Origin: a virus
IMG/VR virus record: IMGVR_UViG_3300044714_000039
Coordinates: 1 to 46,006 of that record
Reading direction: 5' to 3' (one strand)
DNA length: 46,006 bases
This document shows positions 27,244-35,428 of this stretch, one piece after another; position 1 is the first letter of the stretch; every line of letters starts with the position of its first letter. The notes beneath the pieces were generated by a model, which searched no databases, was not told where the DNA came from, and saw nothing but the letters and a program-made list of their open reading frames with translations. The position numbers and the translations under genes were made by a program.

Positions 27244-30059
27244 ACGACCAATGGGTTCCCCCGGCTCCCACCACGCCGCCGTCGCCGCCTTCTAACCCGT
27301 TCCCACCGGCGAACAGCTGGAACGATGTCGCTGGTTGCTTGGTCAGCGCCAATCAGCCCTCGATCGTCAGCGGGATCGTCATCAATGGCGTGCCAGCGAC
27401 TATCAGCTCGATTTACTGGCAGGTTTCGCTCAACGACGGCTCGGGCAATTTCCAGATCAACCAGCTCGATGGCGCTGGCAATTTCGTCGGCACATCGATG
27501 CAGGGGTCGGGCGTCGACGGCAGCATGACGGTTGCCCAGGATCCAACCCAACCGTTAGGAGTGGTTACTAAACAATACGCCGACGCTATTCCTCCCGGCG
27601 AAGCGCCGATGGATCAGGGGATCTACGCTCGGTTTATGGGGACGTGGTATTCGCTTCCTGCCTATGTTCAGGAGGCCCCAAGCGGCCAGATCTTTGGCCG
27701 CTTCAACGGCACTTGGGCTCCGGTGCCTGTCCAGACCGATGCGCCGAGCGACGGCAACACCTATGGGCGCTCGAATGCGGCTTGGAACCCGGCGCTGGCG
27801 ATCACCGGCGGCACGATTACCGGCAATCTGACGGTCAATCAGGTTCTGACCGTGCAGGGGTCGAACAGCTTGGTGCTGAACGCCCCGGTCGGCAATCAGC
27901 GTTCGATCCTCGGCATGACGTCGAACATTGCGCGCTGGGGATTGACGCTCGGCGACGGCACTACGGAGGGATTGAACAACGTCGGTTCGAACTTTACTCT
28001 AGCCGCTTACAGCACGACCGGCGCATTCCTCGGCAATTGGCTGACCATCGCGCGCGCGGATGGCTCGACGGTGTTCAACGGGTCGGGCGTCACCATCAAT
28101 GGCGGCCTTTCGGTTAACGGGCTCCTGGCTCTCGCCAGTCCGAACAACCTCGCGATCTACGGCGGCTCGGCCGGGCAGTTTCTAGAGACTAATGGTGCAG
28201 GTGTGCTCTCCTGGCAAACCCCGCCGGGAGCGGGCGGCGGGATCGGAGACGCGCCGACCGATGGCAATGCTTATCTGCGCTCGAATGCAGCCTGGGCGAG
28301 CGGCGGCACAATAGCGGGCACGCTGAATATTTCTCCACCCACCGGCAGTGCCAGTCTGAATTTAAATTCTGGTTCAACCACGAATACCATTTCGCTTACA
28401 ACAGGTTTTAATGCTCTTTTGCAGCTTAATTCTGTAAACGGCCTTTCTGATATTACAATGGGAAAGGCGTCCAGTGGTGGTTATTCGTCTACTATTACAG
28501 GTGTTGTTGGCGCAACGCCGGACACCCGCTGGCGGATTGATTTGGTTGATGCGACCGCCGAAACTGGGGGTAATATTGGCTCTAATTTTGGCATAGTCGC
28601 ATTTGGCGACGATAGTTCGGTGATTTCCACGCCGATTTCGATTGCCCGCGCGACTGGTGTTGTCAATTTTTCGGCGACTCCCACCGTTGCTGGGGTTCCG
28701 ATCGGCGGTGGTGGCATCGCTGACGCGCCCAACGATGGCACGGCTTACGCCAGGAAGAGCGCCGCTTGGGCGCATCTCGCCCATACTGACATCACCGATT
28801 GGACGGCGACGCTCGCCAATTACTATCCGACCAGCAATCCGAGCGGCTATCAGACGGCGGCGAACGTCACCACCGCGCTTGCGCCTTATGCGCTGACTTC
28901 GAGCCTGCCGCCCGCTTCGACGGTGCTGCCGATCATCGATGGGACGGCGGCGATCGGCGTCTCGACGGCTTACGCGCGCGCCGATCACGTTCACCCAGCG
29001 TCGGCGGCGAGCGGCGGCGACACAGTCGACATTGCCTATTTCGGCGATGGGTCGGACGGCGCGGTCAGCATTACCACCACGGTCGTGCTGACCCGTGACA
29101 TGTACTATTCCAATTTGGCGATCAGCGGCGCGGGCATCCTGCAAACAAATGGTTGGCGGGTGTTTGTTTCTGGCGTGCTTGATCTTTCGGCGGCGGGCGT
29201 GGGCGCGATTGCTCCTAACATACCATCAACCGCTGGCGGCAATGGTGCCAGTCCAACAGGCGGAACCTCCGGTTTTGGTAGAGCGGGGACGTTTTTTCAG
29301 ACCCTTAACGGTAATGTTGGAGGTGGAGGGGCTACCGCCGCCAATGGCAGTGCGACCGGCGGTGGTCCAAACAGTGTCTTAGCGCCGGGGGCTCTCGGCG
29401 GCATAGGGGGGTCTGGAGGTCCGGGTGGCATTGGTACTGGCACTGGAACTCCGGGTCCGGGGTCTTCTACTGCCGCTTCCGCTATCGCCCGTTTGCGACT
29501 CTTGCTCACTCTTCCTGTTATGCCTCTCACCACAACAACCGCTCCCATCTATTTTGCTGGTGGTGGCGGCGGTTCAGGCGGTGGCGGGAGTGGGGCCACT
29601 AATGCCGTCAATGGCGGCGGTGGTGGTGGTGGTGGTGGTCCAGCCGGTGCTATTTTCTTGTGGGCGCGCACCATCCTTCGTGGCGCTGGAACAGCGGCGG
29701 GGGTGATCAATTTATCGGGCATGAACGGTGGCAATGGCGGTCCGCTCACAGGTGGCGCTGGTTCGGGTGGCGGAGGCGGGGGCGGGGGCGGCGGTTTTGC
29801 CTATCTCGTCTATCGCTTCCTGACTGGTTCGACCGCGATCAATGCGATCAATCTGTCAGGCGGCAATGGCGGTAACGCCGGGGCCGGGACTGCTGGGCAA
29901 CAAGGGCAGGGTGGGCAGGGCGGACAAGCGGGCTACGCAGTGTTCTGCAACATCGCTACCGACACGATTACGGCGTCGGGCGGCGCGGTGGGTAGTGGGC
30001 CAACCGGTATAAGCAGCGTGACAGGCGGCGTCGGCGGCGTCGGTTCGGTGAACTTATGA
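27240..30059 (+). CDS. Tail fibre with glycine-rich adhesin tip
   Basis: The 939-residue protein has a Pro-rich start, then repeats of the form (D/E)AP-x-DGxxYxRxxxAW (DAPSDGNTYGRSNAAW, DAPTDGNAYLRSNAAW, DAPNDGTAYARKSAAW). A beta-rich shaft follows and, from about residue 650, a glycine-rich end with GGGGGSGGGGSGATNAVNGG and similar runs. Polyglycine sandwich tips of this kind serve as receptor-binding ends in other phage adhesins. The stretch 28330-28700 is AT-rich, probably a swapped shaft module. Likely host-recognition protein. Confidence 0.8.
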   Translation: MNDQWVPPAPTTPPSPPSNPFPPANSWNDVAGCLVSANQPSIVSGIVINGVPATISSIYWQVSLNDGSGNFQINQLDGAGNFVGTSMQGSGVDGSMTVAQDPTQPLGVVTKQYADAIPPGEAPMDQGIYARFMGTWYSLPAYVQEAPSGQIFGRFNGTWAPVPVQTDAPSDGNTYGRSNAAWNPALAITGGTITGNLTVNQVLTVQGSNSLVLNAPVGNQRSILGMTSNIARWGLTLGDGTTEGLNNVGSNFTLAAYSTTGAFLGNWLTIARADGSTVFNGSGVTINGGLSVNGLLALASPNNLAIYGGSAGQFLETNGAGVLSWQTPPGAGGGIGDAPTDGNAYLRSNAAWASGGTIAGTLNISPPTGSASLNLNSGSTTNTISLTTGFNALLQLNSVNGLSDITMGKASSGGYSSTITGVVGATPDTRWRIDLVDATAETGGNIGSNFGIVAFGDDSSVISTPISIARATGVVNFSATPTVAGVPIGGGGIADAPNDGTAYARKSAAWAHLAHTDITDWTATLANYYPTSNPSGYQTAANVTTALAPYALTSSLPPASTVLPIIDGTAAIGVSTAYARADHVHPASAASGGDTVDIAYFGDGSDGAVSITTTVVLTRDMYYSNLAISGAGILQTNGWRVFVSGVLDLSAAGVGAIAPNIPSTAGGNGASPTGGTSGFGRAGTFFQTLNGNVGGGGATAANGSATGGGPNSVLAPGALGGIGGSGGPGGIGTGTGTPGPGSSTAASAIARLRLLLTLPVMPLTTTTAPIYFAGGGGGSGGGGSGATNAVNGGGGGGGGGPAGAIFLWARTILRGAGTAAGVINLSGMNGGNGGPLTGGAGSGGGGGGGGGGFAYLVYRFLTGSTAINAINLSGGNGGNAGAGTAGQQGQGGQGGQAGYAVFCNIATDTITASGGAVGSGPTGISSVTGGVGGVGSVNL

Positions 30060-30265
30060 GCACGATCACCGACATGTATGGCCGGGAGATCACCATTCAG
30101 ACGGGGGTCGTGACGCAAGGCGTCGGGGCCGAGGACATCTACTCGCTCGATGGCGTCGATGTCTGGCTTCCGGCCGGGACGCCGCAGGCTATCGCGCTGC
30201 AGACGATCGAAGCCATGGCCCCGCCTTGGTACGTGGCGGCAGAACCGGAGCAACCCATTGGCTGA
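30056..30265 (+). CDS. Small hypothetical protein, 69 aa
   Basis: MSTITDMYGREITIQTGVVT is followed by DIYSLDGVDVWLPAGTPQAI and a short helical end. It is acidic, with beta-like first half. It overlaps the fibre stop (ATGA-like) and its end overlaps the TTG start of the next fibre by 8 bp. It might be a fibre chaperone or a connector; no domain recognised. Confidence 0.65.
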   Translation: MSTITDMYGREITIQTGVVTQGVGAEDIYSLDGVDVWLPAGTPQAIALQTIEAMAPPWYVAAEPEQPIG

Positions 30266-31508
30266 CACTCTCACGACGAATTACCAGTGGGTGATGCCGC
30301 AGGATCAGGGGTCGCCGGACACCTGGGGGCAGAAGCTCAATGCCGATCTGCAGGCGATCGACAGTCAGGTGTTCACCAACGCCCAGATCGTGGAGGGGAT
30401 CGGCGGGCAGGTTGGCGTCAGCAACGTGACGGTGGCGAGCGCCGCGACGCCGCTCAACGCGACGTTCAGCTTTCTCAGCTACCAGGGGTCGGTTGGGCCG
30501 CCATCGCAGCAGCTGCGCTGGCAATGGGCGATGGACACGACGACCGAAAGCGGATCGGCGGCGACCTCGGTCGGTTCGAACCTAAACCTGCTCGCCTACG
30601 ACAACACCGGCGTCGCCTTGCCGGGGTCGCCACTCATGACCGTTGTCCGGAATACGACGATCCACCCACCTGGCTCATTGAGCCCTCAGTCGGGGCCAGC
30701 GATGACGGTCAATTGTTCGATGACCGTCGCTGGGCTGAGTTCTCAATGGCTTGCAATATCCAATCCGACTCCTGGCACAGAATACACTGCAATCAATTTC
30801 GCTGGTGTTTCCGGCACAGGGCAACAAGAGAATATAGGGCAAATCACGGTCGTGCCGACCTATACGTCTGGCGGCCATGGTTTTGGCGGTACAATAACTC
30901 TTGGCACTCAAGTTTCATCCATAACGCTTGGGGCTCCAGGCTCTCCGGTGCCTTACGCTGTTATCGATGGCCAGTTTGCTGTTCAATCTTCTCAGAATGA
31001 CACGATTATCGCTCTTCAAGACTCCGCTGGCAACAATGCGACGACCATTTCATGGTCTGGCCCCAACGCTGGGCAGGCAGGTACATTCACCATCAACAAT
31101 AGGGCCGGATCTTTAATCCTCGACGCCAGCAACAACTTTACTTTTCAAGGATCCGGCACGGCTTACAAGGCTGGAGGCGGCACATGGACAGCGCCAGCCT
31201 CTGACGCGCGCGTCAAGACGGTCGACGCCGATTATCAGACCGGCCTCGCCGCAGTGCTGGCGCTGCGCCCGGTTCACTACACCTACAAGGGCAATGACGG
31301 AGATCGCCTGCGGGGCAGCTTTGTCGGGCTGGTCGCTCAGGAGGCCGAGGAGGTCATGCCCGAGATGGTCGCGCAGCGCGAAGGAACCATCGATGGGCGG
31401 CGGGTCAGGGATCTGCGCACCGTCGACACCTCCAATCTGATCTTCGCTTTGGTCAACGCGGTCAAAGAGCTCGCGGCCGAGCTCGATGAGCTGAAAGCGC
31501 GAAGATGA
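30258..31508 (+). CDS. Tail fibre with C-terminal S74 intramolecular chaperone
   Basis: Starts with TTG at 30258 (LADTLTTNYQWVMPQDQGSP then DTWGQKLNADLQAID), a known phage fibre N-terminus; GGAG lies about eight bases upstream. The C-terminal part from about residue 312 (SDARVKTVDADYQTGLAAVL, then RPVHYTYKG, FVGLVAQEAEEVMPEMV) is an endosialidase-type S74 self-cleaving chaperone. The middle (30720-31150) is AT-rich. 416 residues. Probably a second host-binding fibre. Confidence 0.8.
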   Translation: MADTLTTNYQWVMPQDQGSPDTWGQKLNADLQAIDSQVFTNAQIVEGIGGQVGVSNVTVASAATPLNATFSFLSYQGSVGPPSQQLRWQWAMDTTTESGSAATSVGSNLNLLAYDNTGVALPGSPLMTVVRNTTIHPPGSLSPQSGPAMTVNCSMTVAGLSSQWLAISNPTPGTEYTAINFAGVSGTGQQENIGQITVVPTYTSGGHGFGGTITLGTQVSSITLGAPGSPVPYAVIDGQFAVQSSQNDTIIALQDSAGNNATTISWSGPNAGQAGTFTINNRAGSLILDASNNFTFQGSGTAYKAGGGTWTAPASDARVKTVDADYQTGLAAVLALRPVHYTYKGNDGDRLRGSFVGLVAQEAEEVMPEMVAQREGTIDGRRVRDLRTVDTSNLIFALVNAVKELAAELDELKARR

Positions 31509-33121
31509 GCACCCCGCGCGATTTCCGGATCTTCAAGCCGGGCTTTGTTCCGCTCGCCCTCCCGCCGGGCGTGGTCACCACGCCGACCAAAAACATGGCC
31601 TCGAGCAATTGGGCCGAAGTCAATTGCATGCGCTGGGTTGAGGGCCAGCTGCAGCCGATCGGTGGTCAGCAGCAGTACGCCTACAGCTTCGCCTCGCGCT
31701 GCAAGGCGGTCCACGGCTGGTATGGACTCGATAACATTTTTTACATCGCCTATTTGTGCGAGGCTCATCTCTATGTCGACAAGCAGGGCGAGCTGGCCGA
31801 CATCACCCCGACTGGCGGGATCACACCGCCCTCGCTCCCGACCGGCGGCTACGGCAGCGGCTATTACGGTCTGGGCAATTACGGGCAGCAGCAACCGCCG
31901 GTTTCGAACTCGGTCCTGCTCGACGCAGTGCCCGACGCTTTCACGCTACAGAACTTTGGCGCGATCCTTCTGGCGATGACTTCGGCCGATGGGCGCTTGC
32001 TGCAATGGGATCCCGCCGCAGGCTTGCCCGGCCCGGCCAATCTGGCGACCGAGGTGGTGGCGGACACCGGTCGTGGCATCGTTCCGACCGGCCGCTGTTT
32101 CCAGGTTACGCCTGAGCGGTTTGTGATGATGTTCGGCGCTTACGATGCGACCAACGGCGGAGGCCCACGCCGTTTCGCGTGGTGCGATCAGGAGAACTAT
32201 CAGGCCTGGGATTATTCCAACGTCACTTCCCAGGCTGGTTTTCTCGACATCGAGCCTGCGTCGCCGATCGTGGCCGCGCTCAACACCCGCACCGGCACGC
32301 TGTTCTGGACCGGCCGCAAGGCCTACATCAGTCAGTTCCTCGGCATCCCCTACGTCTACAATTCGACCGAGCTCGCCGACAATTGCACGCCCTGGTCGCC
32401 GCAATCGATCGTCAACACCTCGTCGATGTGCGTCTGGTTTTCCGACCAGGGCGTCTTCACCTACGACGGCACCTCAATTTTGCCGGTGCAGTGCAACGTC
32501 AGAGGTTGGATCAACGACGATATCGATCCGATCAATGTCCGCGAACAATCGTGCGCGGTGCATGTCGCCGACTATAACGAATTCTGGTGGTTCTACCCGC
32601 AGCTCGGCCAGCCTTACAACACCAGAGCGGCAATCTACAGCTACAAGGAGGGATGGTGGTCGCAAGCGCGAATGTCGCGTTCGGCCGGGGTGACTTCGGC
32701 CTACACCGTGCAGACCATCATGGCGGACGGGACGATCGCCTTCCAGCATGAGCTCGGCAATTATTACGTCAACGCCGACTTGCCGTGGGCCGAAACTTTC
32801 GATCTCAACATCACGCCCGATCAACGGCTGATCACCGTCAAGCAAATGATCCCCGACATCGGCACGATGGAGATCACCGACCCGACGCAGATCGCCAATG
32901 CGATCGGAAGCCTGCAGTACTCGCTCTACTACCGCAACTCGCGCTCTCTCGGGACCGCCGAGCAGCAATCGCCGCTTCGCTCGGTGCGCCAGGACGGCTT
33001 TGTCGACTTTCGCACCACCGGGCGAGATATTCGCCTCTTGATCCAGATGAGCGGGCCGAGCGTGCCGTTGATCACGCTTGGCAATCATCTGGTCGACGCC
33101 GTGCCGCGAGGAGATCGATAA
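31505..33121 (+). CDS. Tail tube/stabilisation protein (P22 gp10/T7 gp12-like)
   Basis: The 538-residue protein reads FRIFKPGFVPLALPPGVVTT, then SSNWAEVNCMRWVEGQLQPI, RCKAVHGWYGLDNIFY and, further on, RTGTLFWTGRKAYISQFLGI and YNEFWWFYPQLGQ. Repeated aromatic beta blades indicate a propeller-like fold, as in short-tail nozzle proteins. It overlaps neighbours at both ends. It should complete the tail below the adaptor ring. Confidence 0.8.
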   Translation: MSTPRDFRIFKPGFVPLALPPGVVTTPTKNMASSNWAEVNCMRWVEGQLQPIGGQQQYAYSFASRCKAVHGWYGLDNIFYIAYLCEAHLYVDKQGELADITPTGGITPPSLPTGGYGSGYYGLGNYGQQQPPVSNSVLLDAVPDAFTLQNFGAILLAMTSADGRLLQWDPAAGLPGPANLATEVVADTGRGIVPTGRCFQVTPERFVMMFGAYDATNGGGPRRFAWCDQENYQAWDYSNVTSQAGFLDIEPASPIVAALNTRTGTLFWTGRKAYISQFLGIPYVYNSTELADNCTPWSPQSIVNTSSMCVWFSDQGVFTYDGTSILPVQCNVRGWINDDIDPINVREQSCAVHVADYNEFWWFYPQLGQPYNTRAAIYSYKEGWWSQARMSRSAGVTSAYTVQTIMADGTIAFQHELGNYYVNADLPWAETFDLNITPDQRLITVKQMIPDIGTMEITDPTQIANAIGSLQYSLYYRNSRSLGTAEQQSPLRSVRQDGFVDFRTTGRDIRLLIQMSGPSVPLITLGNHLVDAVPRGDR

Positions 33122-33402
33122 TGGCCGTTCCCGCTCAGTCGCCGATGGGCCTGCAGCCGCCGCCGCCTCTGCCGAACATGCCGGACGTGTCGACGACGCT
33201 GACCAACTACCTCAACACTTTCGCGCTCTGGTGCCGACGCGGCTTCGCCGCCAAGCTCAGCGCCAATTCGGCGTTGCCGGGGATCCTCTTGCAGGCCGCC
33301 AATGCGCCCGCCGGGGTGACGCCGAATGTGTGGCTCGTTCAGGTAAGCCAGACCGGGCAGATCGCGGTGACCCAGGTGCCGCTTGGAGGCGGCCAGCCGT
33401 GA
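33121..33402 (+). CDS. Small structural-region protein, 93 aa
   Basis: The product has a Pro-rich N-terminus (MGLQPPPPLPNMPDV), a helix (TTLTNYLNTFALWCRRGF) and a beta-like end (VWLVQVSQTGQIAVTQVP). Its start overlaps the previous stop and its stop overlaps the next start (TGATG). It may be a minor tail or ejection-related protein. Confidence 0.7.
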   Translation: MAVPAQSPMGLQPPPPLPNMPDVSTTLTNYLNTFALWCRRGFAAKLSANSALPGILLQAANAPAGVTPNVWLVQVSQTGQIAVTQVPLGGGQP

Positions 33403-33755
33403 TGCATCCTTATTACGCCAAGCTCGGGCGTCTGCTCGACCGGATGGGCGGGTTGTACAACGTCAACGACATCCTGTCGGCGATCGCCGAAGGCCGGATG
33501 CAGAGTTTCGCCGAAGGTGACAGCTGGGCGATCACTCAGGTCGCCGATTTTCCGCGTGCGCGGCTGCTCGAGATCTTGATTGCGCTTGGCGATATCGACC
33601 AGTGCCGGATCTTGCATGACCGCATTTTACAGTACGCCAACGATCATGACATCGGGTTGATCCAGGCTTACGGTCGCCGCGGGTGGTTCGGTCATCCATT
33701 GACCGATGGTTGGAAGATCAGGACGAAAAGTTTCTTGTATCAGCGAGAAATGTGA
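33402..33755 (+). CDS. GNAT-like/gp13-type phage protein, 117 aa
   Basis: MHPYYAKLGRLLDRMGGLYN is followed by ILSAIAEGRMQSFAEGDSWA, VADFPRARLLEILIALGDID and YGRRGWFGHPLTDGWKI. The order (helix pair, strand, R-rich signature near the end with a closing beta) resembles the small GNAT-like proteins in podovirus tail regions, such as T7 gp13. Acetyltransferase activity is not implied. A role in virion assembly or ejection is inferred. Confidence 0.6.
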   Translation: MHPYYAKLGRLLDRMGGLYNVNDILSAIAEGRMQSFAEGDSWAITQVADFPRARLLEILIALGDIDQCRILHDRILQYANDHDIGLIQAYGRRGWFGHPLTDGWKIRTKSFLYQREM

Positions 33756-35428
33756 TGGGCGGATCCAGCACCACTGTTCAGCAAGGATCGAGCGAGAGCA
33801 CTAACGAAATTCCTCAATGGGTGCAGAACGCCGGGCAGCAGAATTACGGGCTGGCCCAGCAAGTCGCCTCGCAGCCCCTGCAGCAGTTCCAGGGGCAGCA
33901 GGTGGCGAGTACGTCGCCGCAGAGCCAGCAAGCCTACAACCTCGCGGCGAATAGCGGCAACGTCGGCCAGGACGCGCAGAACGCCGCGCAGGCGGGCTAT
34001 CTCAACACGCTTGGCCAGACGCCCGCTCAAGTCACCGCGGCTCAGGCGCAATTGGCCAGCCCGGTCAACGCGGCGACTGCGGGAAACGCGGCGCAATCGG
34101 CTTTGGCCAACCCGGTAAGCGCGCAGCAGGCCAGCACCTCGCAGCTCGCTAACACCAATTTATCTCCGTACATGAACCCGTACACGCAGAGCGTGATCAA
34201 CGCCACGCTGCCGATCATGCAGCAAAACCTGGGGCTCAGTCAGAACCAGCAACAGAACGCGGCGAACAGCGCCAATGCCTTTGGCGGCTCGCGGCAGGCG
34301 GTCCAGCAAGGCGTGACGCAAGCGCAGGGCGCGATGGGCATGGCCCAGATGGCGGGGCAGCTCAACGCGGCCAACTTCGCTCAGGCTCAGCAAGCGGGTG
34401 AGTTCGACGTCGGCCAAGCCAATCAGCAGGCGCAGTTCAACGCCGGTCAGGGCAATCAGGTCAACTTGGCCGATATGGCGGCCGCCAACAACATGGGCCA
34501 GTTCAACGCGGGTCAGACCAACGCTCAGGCGCAGTTCAACGCGGGTCAGCAAAATCAAGTCGGCCTCGCCAATATGGCGGCCGCCAATCAGATGGGCCAA
34601 TTCAACGCCGGGGCGCAGAACACTGCTGCGGCCGGGAACCAAGCGGCCGGCTTAAGCCAGGAGCAGCTCGCCAACACCGCGGCGGCCGGTCTGGGCACGC
34701 TCGGCGGCCAGCAAATGCAGAACAATATTGCCAATTACGGGATGCTGACCTCGGCGGGCGGCTTCGAGCAGCAGCAGCAACAAAATGAAATCAACGCCCA
34801 GATCGCTCAGTTCCAACAGGCTTGGCAATATCCACAGCAACAGCTCGGCATGATGGAGAGCTCGCTCGGCATGACGCCGTACGACACCGGGACGTCGGGC
34901 TCGTCGGCGAGCACTTCGACCACCACCCAATCGAACCCGATGGCGGCAGCGCTCGGCGGTCTGCAGACGCTTGGTGGCATCTTCAATCCGTTGAGCAGCA
35001 TGTTGGGCGGCGCGGCTGGGGCGGCAGGCGGTGGCTCCGATCGACGGCTGAAGACCGACATCACGAAGGTCGGCGTTCACAAGCCGACCGGGATCGCCCT
35101 GCATGCCTATCGCTACAAGGGCGATCCGAAGACCTATCCGAAGGTGATTGGTCCGATGGCCGAGGATGTGGCCAAGCACTTCGGGCCAGCTGCGGTCAAG
35201 GAGATCCCTGGCTCAGGCGGCAAGATGGCGGTCCACCCTGGCGTCCTGGGCGCCTTGATGACGCCGCCGAGTTCGTCGGGCGCGCAGAAGGCGATCGATA
35301 TCCTCAAGCAGAAGCCTCAGCCCGGCGGCGCGCTGTCGCCGCTCGGCCGGCCGCCGTCACGGGGGATCCTGGCCGGGGGTAAGCTTCGCGCACCGGGGGC
35401 GCCGATCTTAGGGGCGCTCGGTGGCTGA
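33755..35428 (+). CDS. Gln/Ala-rich internal virion protein with S74-like domain
   Basis: The 557-residue protein starts at ATG 33755, overlapping the previous stop. The first 430 residues are Q/A/N/G-rich, with two 33-residue tandem repeats (around 34431-34628). From about residue 428 a chaperone-type domain begins: SDRRLKTDITKVGVHKPTGI, ALHAYRYKGDPKTY, VIGPMAEDVAKHFGP. About 55 flexible residues follow it, which is unusual, since S74 domains normally end the protein. Likely an ejected or core virion protein. Confidence 0.75.
   Translation: MGGSSTTVQQGSSESTNEIPQWVQNAGQQNYGLAQQVASQPLQQFQGQQVASTSPQSQQAYNLAANSGNVGQDAQNAAQAGYLNTLGQTPAQVTAAQAQLASPVNAATAGNAAQSALANPVSAQQASTSQLANTNLSPYMNPYTQSVINATLPIMQQNLGLSQNQQQNAANSANAFGGSRQAVQQGVTQAQGAMGMAQMAGQLNAANFAQAQQAGEFDVGQANQQAQFNAGQGNQVNLADMAAANNMGQFNAGQTNAQAQFNAGQQNQVGLANMAAANQMGQFNAGAQNTAAAGNQAAGLSQEQLANTAAAGLGTLGGQQMQNNIANYGMLTSAGGFEQQQQQNEINAQIAQFQQAWQYPQQQLGMMESSLGMTPYDTGTSGSSASTSTTTQSNPMAAALGGLQTLGGIFNPLSSMLGGAAGAAGGGSDRRLKTDITKVGVHKPTGIALHAYRYKGDPKTYPKVIGPMAEDVAKHFGPAAVKEIPGSGGKMAVHPGVLGALMTPPSSSGAQKAIDILKQKPQPGGALSPLGRPPSRGILAGGKLRAPGAPILGALGG
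34431..34628 (+). repeat. Two 99-bp tandem repeats coding 33 residues each
   Basis: The string CGCAGTTCAACGC begins at 34431 and again at 34530, a 99-bp period. Units encode AQFNAGQxNQV(N/G)LA(D/N)MAAAN(N/Q)MGQFNAG-type sequence, with differences mostly at third positions. In-frame repeat expansion inside the internal virion protein. Confidence 0.75.
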
